From UBA4575 sp002386945 (GTDB lineage: Bacteria > Pseudomonadota > Gammaproteobacteria > UBA4575): 64,000 nucleotides of DNA. The notes under the pieces were generated by a model. It was not told where the DNA came from. It saw only the letters and a list, made by a program, of their open reading frames with translations, and did not search any database. The stretch lies in contig CALSUC010000002.1 in the NCBI GenBank assembly GCA_943789445.1, forward strand, positions 434,001 through 498,000. The letters are read 5' to 3'. Shown in pieces: positions 24,714 through 32,901 of the stretch (the stretch's first letter is position 1; every line of letters begins with the position of its first letter). A program made the translations under genes and the position numbers.

Positions 24714-25841
24714 GTGCTACATGTCAGTTATGCTAATACTAATGTGACTCATGAAAGTCGCCGAACTAAAAATATAGATGATGAGAGCCTAACCTTGATT
24801 GTCAGAGCTTATTTAAACAAAGAAATTTTAAGCCCCTTGATTACGATCAGCTTGATTCTGTCTGTGCTTATGGTCAGCTTTAGTGCGTTAAGCCTATTGG
24901 CAGACCCAATGAGTAGCCTTATTCCAGCCTCGTTACTGGCGCAGATGATCTTTGCCAAGACGATCGCCTCATTTGAATTATTTCTTCCTCTTGCCCTCTT
25001 TATCACGCTATTGATGGGCTTGGGACGACTTTATAGCGAGCAGGAAATCAGTGCGTTGCAGGCTGCTGGCATGGGTGTGTTTGGCTTAATAAGAACCTTC
25101 TTGCCGTTAATTATTGTGCTTACCATCATCACTGCATTCCTTACTATCATGGTACGTCCTTGGGCTAATCAGCTGCGTTATGAAGTGCAGTATGAAGCAA
25201 CTGATGGTTATGACTTTGAGCGTTTAGAGGGGGGCTATTTCTATGAAAGTGAAGAGACTGGTCGCGTTTACTTCACTAAGAAAGTTCATCCGGACCAGAC
25301 AAAAGAAGACATCTTTATGTATGAAGGGGCTGATGATCACAGCCAGGTTGTGGTTGCTAGGGAAGGGCGACAATTGGCATCAGTGCTGAATAATAACGCC
25401 AGTCTTATGTTTACAGAGGGTAGTGCCTACCGATTGTCTGATGACGGCAATGATCAAGTGATTGATTTTGAACAGATGACGCTACATCCAGATATCGAGC
25501 AGCGTGAACCACTCGGTTATAAGCGGAAAGGGACATCAACACTGCAACTTTGGCAAAGTAATGACCCGAAGGATATTGCTGAGTTTCAATGGCGCTTAAC
25601 AACAGTAGTTAAAACCTTCTTACTAGCTTTGTTAGCGATATTTTTAGCCAAGGCCTCACCACGTAGAGGACGTTATGGCACCTTGATTTTAGGGGTGGTT
25701 ATCTTTCTGATAGTACATGCTGGTAGCTTAGTATTAATGGCTTGGGTGGAGCAGGGGCTGCTCTCAAGACAGCCAGGGCTGTGGTTAAGTGTCATCCTAT
25801 TGTTTGTGGTCACCAGCCTAACGGCCTATAGGAAGGTTTAG
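24714..25841 (+). CDS. lptF: LptF-type LPS export permease
   Basis: Inner-membrane half of the LptBFG transporter, YjgP/YjgQ family. It has a hydrophobic helix (LITISLILSVLMVSFSALSL), a second helix pair (LFLPLALFITLLMGLGRLY followed by SEQEISALQAAGMG, the family signature loop), a periplasmic jellyroll-like domain (about 150-275) and C-terminal helices. The GTG at 24714 gives 375 residues, but homology to LptF begins near LIVRAYLNKEI, and TTG 24795 may be the true start. It forms a pair with lptG (3-base gap). LptF is normally near pepA; here it is inside a sphingolipid locus, so it may be a second copy. Confidence 0.85.
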   Translation: MLHVSYANTNVTHESRRTKNIDDESLTLIVRAYLNKEILSPLITISLILSVLMVSFSALSLLADPMSSLIPASLLAQMIFAKTIASFELFLPLALFITLLMGLGRLYSEQEISALQAAGMGVFGLIRTFLPLIIVLTIITAFLTIMVRPWANQLRYEVQYEATDGYDFERLEGGYFYESEETGRVYFTKKVHPDQTKEDIFMYEGADDHSQVVVAREGRQLASVLNNNASLMFTEGSAYRLSDDGNDQVIDFEQMTLHPDIEQREPLGYKRKGTSTLQLWQSNDPKDIAEFQWRLTTVVKTFLLALLAIFLAKASPRRGRYGTLILGVVIFLIVHAGSLVLMAWVEQGLLSRQPGLWLSVILLFVVTSLTAYRKV

Positions 25842-25844
25842 TCT

Positions 25845-26921
25845 ATGTGGATCTTAAGGCTCTATTTAGCGCGTAATGTCTTTCTTGGTTTTGTTGTTAC
25901 TGCGCTAATTATTGTTGGGTTATTCTCGATTGTCTTATTAATAGAAGAATTAGATGACGTTGGCACAGGGGGCTATGACTTAACCATGTCCTTACGTTAC
26001 GTCTTGCTGCATATGCCGATGGTATTGAATGATTTTGCGGCAGTAATCAGTTTGATAGGCGCAGTAGTCGTACTCGGTGCGTTGGCTGGTAAGCATGAAT
26101 TGATTGCGATCCAAAGCTTAGGTGGCACGCCTAGAAATATTGTCACTAGTGTCTTGATGGCGGCTGCACTGATTATGAGTCTGATGCTACTCAGTGCTGA
26201 ATTTCTAGTGCCAAAAACATTACAGCAAGCGCAGATGGAAAAAGCATTGGCGACTGCTGATCAGGGTGATTTCGTGAGTAAATCAGGGTACTGGGCGCAA
26301 TCAGATGGTCAGTATATCCATATAAAACAAATTGAAGATGGCCGTACGCCATATGATATTGAGCTTTTTGAATTTACAGCAGATTATCGTCTGCGACGTT
26401 ACTTGACCGCCAGTTATGCAGATATTCAAAGCCAAGAGCAATGGCTTTTACATGATGTGAGTGAAAAGACCTTGGTTGGTGAAAGGATGCAGCAGAAAAA
26501 CCATGACACGCTGCAATGGCAATCTTTTCTATCAGCTGAGCAGCTAGGCGTGATTATTTCCAGCCCACAGGCGCTCTCAATTACTGATCTGAACCAGTTT
26601 GTGCAAGGTTTGAAGCAACGTGGTGAAAAATCCTATCCTTTTGAAGTCTTGTTCTGGCAGAAGCTAATGTCACCGCTAGCAGCCGGTATTATGATCGTGT
26701 TGGGTTTGTCTTTTGTTTTTGGGTCACAGAGACAGGTGAGTACGGGGCAGAGGATTACGATTGGCGTACTGACTGGGATGGGTTTCTATGTTTTCAGCCA
26801 AATGATCAATCATCTTGGCTTTGCCCTTGGCTGGCAGCCACTACTGGTGGCTGGATCACCTAATGCGATTGCGATTATTGCCTTGTTATTATTGGCATAC
26901 CTACGCCAGGCTAAGGCTTAG
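25845..26921 (+). CDS. lptG: LptG-type LPS export permease
   Basis: Partner of LptF. The 358-residue protein begins MWILRLYLARNVFLGFVVT with a first helix, then EELDDVGTGGYDLTMSLRYV, the conserved HELIAIQSLGGTPRNIV loop, a periplasmic domain (residues about 130-265) and C-terminal helices (MSPLAAGIMIVLGLSFVFGS). It is three bases after lptF and overlaps the convergent phosphoesterase by four bases. With cytoplasmic LptB it extracts lipids from the inner membrane; substrate here could be LPS or the locus's own sphingolipid. No lptB, lptA or lptC is in the window. Confidence 0.87.
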   Translation: MWILRLYLARNVFLGFVVTALIIVGLFSIVLLIEELDDVGTGGYDLTMSLRYVLLHMPMVLNDFAAVISLIGAVVVLGALAGKHELIAIQSLGGTPRNIVTSVLMAAALIMSLMLLSAEFLVPKTLQQAQMEKALATADQGDFVSKSGYWAQSDGQYIHIKQIEDGRTPYDIELFEFTADYRLRRYLTASYADIQSQEQWLLHDVSEKTLVGERMQQKNHDTLQWQSFLSAEQLGVIISSPQALSITDLNQFVQGLKQRGEKSYPFEVLFWQKLMSPLAAGIMIVLGLSFVFGSQRQVSTGQRITIGVLTGMGFYVFSQMINHLGFALGWQPLLVAGSPNAIAIIALLLLAYLRQAKA

Positions 26922-27901
26922 AGTGCCGTTCGCTTGCTGTTAATAAATAAACCCTGCTGCCTATCGTAGGCAAAGTCTTGGTATGACAGATGCCATTGTT
27001 TATCTTCTTGGCGTATTTCAAAAATTAGATATTGGGCGCGGTAGGGCTGTGCTTGACTGATGCTGCTGCAAGACGCGGCCCCAACTACGGGAATACTACG
27101 TTCTTCGTCTATCTGTAGCCTGTCATGAAAACGGCTATGGGCATGGCCATGCAGGATGAGTTCAACGGGTGTGTCGATTAAAGCCTCTATTAGCTCTTCT
27201 TGATTGATCAGCTCTTTGCGTGCCTTGACATGATTCTTGCTGACTGGGTGATGAATCAAGAGCACTTTGCATAGGTTAGTGAGTTCTGGACGTTTTAATA
27301 GGGTCTTTAGTTTATTGATTTGTGCTGAGCTAATCTTCCCTGTTGCTTTAAACCAGGGGGCAGCAAAGACACTGGATAGACTGATGAAGGCAACTGGTCC
27401 TCGTATACGGACATGTGGATACATATTATTTAATGTGCTTAAGGCATCTTGCTCTAAAGCCTCATCTGGCTGTGGCATGTCATCGCCCAACATATAAGGC
27501 TGCCAATGATGAAAGGAGTGCTCCCAGCGAGCATTGACATAGAGGTCGTGGTTGCCTGGGATGACAGTGAGATTATCTGGTGTGGAGATCTGCTCTAGCC
27601 AGCTAGCGACCTGTTTAAATTCATCTTCTAGGCCAATATGGGTGAGATCTCCAGTCACCACATAATGGTCGATATGCTGTTGTTTCAATTGAGCGATGGC
27701 TATCTCTGCAATCTCACGTTGATGTGTATTACGACGTTTTTTTAGCCATGATAAATAGCCTAGAAAGCGCTTGTTGAAGAGGTCTAAGGCCGATGCATTT
27801 TTGAGGTGCGAGAGATGAGGATCCGAAAGTTGCGCAAATCGGAAAGACTCATTAGCATGCGCTCCTTTTTTAGTGGTATCGTAATTCGAATTAATAGTCA
27901 T
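26918..27901 (-). CDS. Calcineurin-like metallophosphoesterase
   Basis: A 327-residue dimetal phosphoesterase with the full motif series: FAQLSDPHLS (D-x-H), VVTGDLTHIGLEDEF (GD), VIPGNHDLY (GNHD), VLLIHHPV (H) and LILHGHAHSRFH (GHxH). It lacks a signal peptide, so it acts in the cytoplasm. Family members cleave phosphomonoesters, phosphodiesters or UDP/CDP-lipids (for example LpxH). Its place between lptG and a CDP-alcohol phosphotransferase suggests a lipid intermediate or CDP-compound, but cAMP-type or other substrates remain possible. Confidence 0.83.
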   Translation of the reverse strand: MTINSNYDTTKKGAHANESFRFAQLSDPHLSHLKNASALDLFNKRFLGYLSWLKKRRNTHQREIAEIAIAQLKQQHIDHYVVTGDLTHIGLEDEFKQVASWLEQISTPDNLTVIPGNHDLYVNARWEHSFHHWQPYMLGDDMPQPDEALEQDALSTLNNMYPHVRIRGPVAFISLSSVFAAPWFKATGKISSAQINKLKTLLKRPELTNLCKVLLIHHPVSKNHVKARKELINQEELIEALIDTPVELILHGHAHSRFHDRLQIDEERSIPVVGAASCSSISQAQPYRAQYLIFEIRQEDKQWHLSYQDFAYDRQQGLFINSKRTAL

Positions 27902-27921
27902 CTCAGTGTCGACTCAATCTG

Positions 27922-29208
27922 TTGATTGTCGACCTTAACAAAAATAAAGCACATATGTACTACCATCTTGTTAAACAATGCGGTGTTCCTCTTTGGGGTG
28001 TCAGCCCAGAGCAACGAGTCGCAAAAAATCTGGAAAAAGTAGGCGCCTTCGAACAGGTCGATGATCTTAGGTCATTGCAGCCTGATGATGCCATTTTAAT
28101 CTTACGTTTAGACTATCTCTATGATGCCTACCTGCTGACTAAATTAGTTGCACAACCCCATGTCAGTAGTAGCACACTTTTGAGTGATTCAAGTCAGGGT
28201 GCCTTGGTTGCAGCATGGACTTCGGTAGCAGCAGCGTCCCGCTTATTGACGCGGATTGAGAATGAAGATATGGCTCAAGTGGTCGCTGAGGAAGAGGGTG
28301 ATGCTGTCTCATTATTCTCACCGGAAGCACTGACTGGTGGATATGACCCTAAATTACGTAAATTCAATCTATCGCATGTGGTTAAGGTAGTAGCAGAAGA
28401 TCAGGTTCAGATTGAGAATTACCTCTACGATAAATCCTATAAAGGCATTACCGATTTCGTCACTAAATGGTTTTGGCCAATACCCGCGAGACGTGTGGTA
28501 AGAAGTTGTGTTGAGAAGAATATTAGCCCGAATAAAGTGACCTCTATTGGTTGGTTGTTGACCGTGATTGCGGGTGTGCTTTTTTATCAAGGGCAGTTTG
28601 CTCTAGGATTGTTAGCGGCATGGCTGATGACTTTTTTGGATACCGTAGATGGTAAGTTGGCACGAGTCAGTTTGCAGTCAAGTAAGCTTGGACATTGGAT
28701 GGATCATGGACTAGATATTATCCATCCACCCATATGGTATTGGTGCTGGGCACAGGGTTTGGCGCTAGATGAATTCAATGTTTTTGGACAGATGATTGCA
28801 CTCGATAGCTTGCTCATCGTCATGTTACTCGCCTATGTTGGCGGTCGTCTATTTGAAGGTTTATTTCAGATCTCATTCGATAATATTGAGATTTTCTGCT
28901 GGAAGCCGATTGATTCTTATCATCGTTTATTCACCGCTAGACGTAACCCTTGCATGGTGCTGCTTAGCATAGCGATATTTTTGATTAGCCCGCAGGCTGG
29001 CTTTATATGGGTTGTGCTTTGGAGCGCCTTATCCACTATTTTGCTTGCGCTAAGGTTTTTGCAGGCAGTGTTCTACCGTCTATTAGTCGGTCGTTTACGA
29101 CCATGGATTGAAGATGTCGACCCAGAGCAGCCGAACCCATCACAGGTGATTCAGTGGTTTACTGGGCAACAAGCGATTACTACAATTTCTTCGCTGATTA
29201 AGCGATAA
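27922..29208 (+). CDS. CDP-alcohol phosphotransferase with degenerate N-terminal NTP-transferase-like domain
   Basis: A 428-residue membrane enzyme. Residues about 170-420 carry the family signature D-x2-DG-x2-AR-x8-G-x3-D-x3-D, read here as D240, D243-G244, A247-R248, G257, D261, D265, preceded by YKGITDFVTKWFWP and several helices. The first 160 residues (LILRLDYLYDAYLL and following) resemble a decayed nucleotidyltransferase, as in inositol-phosphate cytidylyltransferase/DIPP synthase fusions. It would transfer a phospho-alcohol from a CDP-donor to a lipid hydroxyl, or from a CDP-lipid to an alcohol. TTG 27922 is used; ATG 27955 is possible. The kinase follows 18 bases later. Confidence 0.82.
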   Translation: MIVDLNKNKAHMYYHLVKQCGVPLWGVSPEQRVAKNLEKVGAFEQVDDLRSLQPDDAILILRLDYLYDAYLLTKLVAQPHVSSSTLLSDSSQGALVAAWTSVAAASRLLTRIENEDMAQVVAEEEGDAVSLFSPEALTGGYDPKLRKFNLSHVVKVVAEDQVQIENYLYDKSYKGITDFVTKWFWPIPARRVVRSCVEKNISPNKVTSIGWLLTVIAGVLFYQGQFALGLLAAWLMTFLDTVDGKLARVSLQSSKLGHWMDHGLDIIHPPIWYWCWAQGLALDEFNVFGQMIALDSLLIVMLLAYVGGRLFEGLFQISFDNIEIFCWKPIDSYHRLFTARRNPCMVLLSIAIFLISPQAGFIWVVLWSALSTILLALRFLQAVFYRLLVGRLRPWIEDVDPEQPNPSQVIQWFTGQQAITTISSLIKR

Positions 29209-29226
29209 AGCATAGACTAAATTAGT

Positions 29227-30195
29227 ATGGATGCAGCTATTTCAATTACAGCGATTAGCAACCCTAATAGTGGCCTGAATAAGCGCGGACAGTTTCGTCG
29301 TTTTTGTGAGGTGGTTGAATTATACCCACAGGTCCAACATGAGGTGACGTCGGTAGAAAGTGATATGGATCACGTCTTAGAGGCGTGTCAGCACGCCGCG
29401 ATCCCAGTGATTGTTGTTAATGGTGGTGATGGCACTTTGCACAAAGTATTAAGCTTTTTGTCACGATCAGCCGCACAAGGGTATATGCCTAAATTAGCTA
29501 TAATACGCGCAGGCACGACGAACATGACCTTTGGCGATATTGGATTGAAAGGTGATTTAGCCGAACTATTTAAAGACCTTTTGGCTTATGTCTCAGGCCA
29601 AAAAAATAAAGTTAGAGAGTGCTCTAGGCCTATCTTGCGCATGCGAATACCGGCTGAAAATAAGGAAGTATGTGGTATGTTCTTTGGTGCAGGAGCGGTC
29701 TATTCAGGTATTTTATATTGTCGGCAGAATATTCATACGCGTGGTATCGCGGGTGAGTTTGGGCCAACATTAGCCATCTTGCGCTATCTCTTAGACTGGA
29801 TCACTCGTGGCAAACTGATTCAATCTGCGGTGGGGCAGGCGCAGATTGATGAACAGTCTGTTATTGAGGGTGAATTTACAGTCATTTTGGCCTCTACTCT
29901 GCAACGCCTTATTGGAGGAATTTATCCATTTTGGGGTGATAGCAAATTCAACAATGAGTTGGCCCTAACATTGATTAAATCCAATTCAAAAAAGTCATTG
30001 TTATCAAGTTTGCGGATACTACGTGGGCGGGCACCATGCAGAAATGATGATGGTTATATGAGTGTGAAGGCAAAGGCAGTTAGGTTAATGATTAGGGGTG
30101 GCTTTACTTTAGATGGTGAGTTATTCGGTGGTGAAAATAAGGACAGTGAAGTATTTCTTGATGCTAATGCAATGGCACACTTTCTTACTCGATGA
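29227..30195 (+). CDS. Diacylglycerol/sphingoid kinase family protein (ceramide kinase candidate)
   Basis: A 322-residue lipid kinase of the DAGK catalytic family: ISNPNSGLNKRGQFRRF, the ATP-binding GGDGT at 66-70 (VIVVNGGDGTLHKVL), LAIIRAGTTNMTFGDIGL, FFGAGAVYSGIL and the C-terminal GGFTLDGELFGG. The family includes YegS, DgkB, LCB5-type and bacterial ceramide kinases. Given spt, the carrier, a reductase and a ceramide-synthase-like gene upstream, ceramide or sphinganine is a likely substrate; diacylglycerol cannot be excluded. It overlaps the next gene by four bases (ATGA), so the two are translationally coupled. Confidence 0.82.
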   Translation: MDAAISITAISNPNSGLNKRGQFRRFCEVVELYPQVQHEVTSVESDMDHVLEACQHAAIPVIVVNGGDGTLHKVLSFLSRSAAQGYMPKLAIIRAGTTNMTFGDIGLKGDLAELFKDLLAYVSGQKNKVRECSRPILRMRIPAENKEVCGMFFGAGAVYSGILYCRQNIHTRGIAGEFGPTLAILRYLLDWITRGKLIQSAVGQAQIDEQSVIEGEFTVILASTLQRLIGGIYPFWGDSKFNNELALTLIKSNSKKSLLSSLRILRGRAPCRNDDGYMSVKAKAVRLMIRGGFTLDGELFGGENKDSEVFLDANAMAHFLTR

Positions 30196-31103
30196 AAAAT
30201 ATGGATACAAAGCTACTATTTCAGTGTCTAGATAAACAGCTTATTACTGTCGATGATGTGATATTGACGGCGTTTGTTGAGGTGTTGCAACGTAAGTTTG
30301 ATGCTTCTTTGCGTGCGATTATGTTCTATGGGTCATGTCTGCGTAGCCGCAAATATAAAGATGCTATGTTGGATTTCTATGTCATCGTTGATGATTATCA
30401 AACAGCTTATGACTCAAAGACACACGCCGTGTTAAATGCCTGTTTAGCACCGAATGTATACTTTCAAACAGTTGAAGTTGACGGTGTGAAAGTACAGGCA
30501 AAATATGCCGTGCTATCAGAAAAGGATTTACTGCTGCAAACATCTACACGTGCCTATCATTCTTATTTCTGGGCGCGTTTTGCACAACCCTTTGCATTAA
30601 TTTATCAAGCTGATGCACAGGCACGAATGCAGCTTATTCAAGCACAGCTTAATTCGATTACTACGATCTATACTAAGACTATTGGCCTATTCAACAGCCC
30701 TCCAACAGCGCAAGAGTTTTGGGTCGGTGCCTTGCAAAAGACATATTCTGCAGAACTGCGTGCTGAAAGTAAGCTGCGCGCTGGTGTGATCTATGAATCA
30801 AATCAAAGGCATTATGACGAGGCCTTTAATACGCTTTTAAACATAGGTTTTAGCCATTCGTCGCGCACATCGCGGTGGACAGCATGGAATTGGGTTATTC
30901 GTGCAGCCTGGGGCAAGTTATTGTCTGTCTTACGCCTGCTTAAAGCGGCAACCACCTTTGAAAATGGGGTGGATTACTTGGCCTGGAAGATAGAACGACA
31001 CAGTGGTGTGCATGTCGAAATTAACGACCGCCATCGAAAACACCCCTTTATATATTGTTGGCCCATACTCTGGCGGCTTTGGCGTAAGGGTGCTGTTCAG
31101 TAG
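30192..31103 (+). CDS. Tam41/Mmp37-like CDP-lipid cytidylyltransferase candidate
   Basis: A 303-residue protein whose N-terminal third reads AIMFYGSCLRSRKYKDAMLD followed by FYVIVDDYQTAY. That is a nucleotidyltransferase G-S / D-x-D arrangement close to mitochondrial Tam41 (YGSGVF, then MxDFVFGV), which makes CDP-diacylglycerol from phosphatidic acid and CTP. The rest is helical (TKTIGLFNSPPTAQEFWVGA). The four-base overlap with the upstream lipid kinase suggests it uses the kinase product, for instance making a CDP-ceramide-like species. The family assignment is by pattern; the substrate is inference. Confidence 0.6.
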   Translation: MKNMDTKLLFQCLDKQLITVDDVILTAFVEVLQRKFDASLRAIMFYGSCLRSRKYKDAMLDFYVIVDDYQTAYDSKTHAVLNACLAPNVYFQTVEVDGVKVQAKYAVLSEKDLLLQTSTRAYHSYFWARFAQPFALIYQADAQARMQLIQAQLNSITTIYTKTIGLFNSPPTAQEFWVGALQKTYSAELRAESKLRAGVIYESNQRHYDEAFNTLLNIGFSHSSRTSRWTAWNWVIRAAWGKLLSVLRLLKAATTFENGVDYLAWKIERHSGVHVEINDRHRKHPFIYCWPILWRLWRKGAVQ

Positions 31104-31280
31104 CACTTTTGTGCGTTGATTATTCGCCCTAATAGTATAAATATACAATTAATTAGGATATCTCGTAGTGTCTTTGGGCTATTTTTCGGTGTAAATCCCA
31201 AGACTTACTGAAATACTTAAGGTTTTTAAAGGAGAGGTTCACGTAAGGATTAGATTAAGCAGCTAAGAGGTTAATTTGTT

Positions 31281-31562
31281 ATGGAATTGATTGACTATAA
31301 TAAGATTAGACTTAAAAAATTAATGATCATTTATGGTAAGCCATCTAATAAAGTGGCTACTTTAATTGGAACAGTAACCGGTGACCATCTTTCTACCCGC
31401 ACTGTGCAATCATGGAGTGCAGCACCTGGTTTGGTGAGTGCGCGTCCCTGTCCAGGTTGGGCCCTGTATATTCTTGAGAATGAATTACAGATGTTAGAAG
31501 AAGAGGAGGATGAGGACGTAGCTCCGCTACTGCCCCCTAAACTTCGTAAGCTCTTGGACTAA
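31281..31562 (+). CDS. Small HTH-like protein, 93 residues
   Basis: Not a family I can name with certainty. It begins with a basic helix (NKIRLKKLMIIYGKPSNKVA), followed by TRTVQSWSAAP, which looks like a helix-turn-helix recognition segment, then RPCPGWALYILENELQMLEE and an acidic patch. This pattern is common in short phage-derived or transcription-antitermination-like DNA-binding proteins. It lies between the Tam41-like gene and ureG and is convergent with the urea operon. Its role is unknown. Confidence 0.6.
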   Translation: MELIDYNKIRLKKLMIIYGKPSNKVATLIGTVTGDHLSTRTVQSWSAAPGLVSARPCPGWALYILENELQMLEEEEDEDVAPLLPPKLRKLLD

Positions 31563-31591
31563 GATCGCTGAGGGCTTCTTGATATCTAGGC

Positions 31592-32200
31592 TTAAGTTAG
31601 CATGCCTTTGTCTTTGATGAATTGCATGATTTCGGCCAAACCTTCTTCTTTTTTTAGATTGCTAAATAGAAAGGGTCTTTCACCGCGCATTTTCTTGGCG
31701 TCTCTCTGCATGACCTCTAACGATGCGCCTACCAATGGTGCCAAATCTGTTTTATTGATGATCAGTAGATCAGACTTGGTAATTCCAGGACCACCTTTAC
31801 GTGGTATTTTATCGCCTGCTGAGACGTCGATGACATAAATAGTTAAGTCTGACAGTTCTGGGCTAAAGGTTGCACTTAAGTTGTCGCCGCCACTTTCAAT
31901 AAAGACGAAGTCTAGGTTTTTAAACTTACTGCAGAGCTCATCGACTGCTAATAGATTCATTGAGGCATCTTCACGGATCGCAGTATGTGGGCAGCCACCG
32001 GTCTCTACGCCAATAATCCGCTCTTCTTCCAAGGCCTTATTATTAATAAGGAACTGGGCATCTTCTTTCGTATAGATGTCATTAGTGACGGCAGCTATCT
32101 CATAGTCATTCCGCATATTCATACATAATGTGCGTAATAATGCGGTTTTTCCTGAGCCAACTGGGCCGCCAACACCGATTCGTAAGACTTGTTTTTGCAT
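31592..32200 (-). CDS. ureG: Urease accessory GTPase UreG
   Basis: SIMIBI-class GTPase that delivers nickel to urease with UreD, UreE and UreF. At 202 residues it is the normal length. It has the P-loop VGGPVGSGKTALLRTLC, the switch region GVETGGCPHTAIREDASMN with the conserved CPH nickel motif, FVFIESGGDNLSATFSPEL, and LLIINKTDLAP as the guanine-binding NKxD. It is the last gene of the minus-strand urea operon, 26 bases after ureF. Confidence 0.97.
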   Translation of the reverse strand: MQKQVLRIGVGGPVGSGKTALLRTLCMNMRNDYEIAAVTNDIYTKEDAQFLINNKALEEERIIGVETGGCPHTAIREDASMNLLAVDELCSKFKNLDFVFIESGGDNLSATFSPELSDLTIYVIDVSAGDKIPRKGGPGITKSDLLIINKTDLAPLVGASLEVMQRDAKKMRGERPFLFSNLKKEEGLAEIMQFIKDKGMLT

Positions 32201-32226
32201 TGCTAATATTCCTTTTGTCTGGAGAG

Positions 32227-32901
32227 TTATGACCGAAATAATCGGCTATATTGTTCTTCGTGATGCATGCTTGCGAATACTAATCCGGGGCAACTGGCAC
32301 CAATATTGTCGTCTTCTATATCTAAGCTTGCTGTAATAACATCATCTATCAAGGGTATCAGTTGCTGTAATACATGCTGGCCAGCTGTCTGTCCCAAAGG
32401 GATCAGCTTTATGGCAACACTGACTTGATTTTCCAACCAAGCCCAAAGCAACCCATGGAGCGCGGCTTGTTCATCTATATGCCATTCAACGCAGGCAAGG
32501 CTGAAGATCGTGGCAAAACTACATTCTTGATCTTGCCATGCGATAACTTGGGTCAGGCCCTGATTCTTCAATAATCGAACTAGAGCCATACCTAGTTGAC
32601 TGTCTTCAAGACGTAATTCACGAGTTTCTCGACTGGCTAATAAGTAAGCGTTCCAATAATGCTGTTGATCTAGATCAGCAGTCTGATGCGCTCGGTATAG
32701 GCGCAGAAATAGGGGCAATTCTTGGTATAAAAAGCTTTGCTGTAAAACTATTGTGAGCCACTGCATGAGATCTTTTTCATTCTCTATGATGCCCTGGTCA
32801 CAGGCAGATTCTAAACCCTGTGAATAGGCATAAGCACCAACAGGTAAGGCTGGGCTGCTCAGGCGTAAGAGCTGTAAAAGGGCGCTAGAACTAGTGTGCA
32901 T
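32227..32901 (-). CDS. ureF: Urease accessory protein UreF
   Basis: Helical scaffold that forms the UreD-UreF-UreG complex for nickel insertion. It has the N-terminal LLRLSSPALPVGAYAYSQGLE signature, LQQSFLYQELPLFLRLYRAH, and the C-terminal LIPLGQTAGQHVLQQLIPLI. The start is placed at ATG 32901 (MHTSSSALLQ), which overlaps the ureE stop by 11 bases and gives 224 residues as in the family. A longer frame to 32949 would add 16 residues running into the coding sequence of ureE. Confidence 0.93.
   Translation of the reverse strand: MHTSSSALLQLLRLSSPALPVGAYAYSQGLESACDQGIIENEKDLMQWLTIVLQQSFLYQELPLFLRLYRAHQTADLDQQHYWNAYLLASRETRELRLEDSQLGMALVRLLKNQGLTQVIAWQDQECSFATIFSLACVEWHIDEQAALHGLLWAWLENQVSVAIKLIPLGQTAGQHVLQQLIPLIDDVITASLDIEDDNIGASCPGLVFASMHHEEQYSRLFRS

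Noticed and set aside
31104..31280. Possible riboswitch or regulatory RNA upstream of the small HTH-like gene
   Set aside because: No recognisable conserved core or strong stem; only weak AT-rich sequence.
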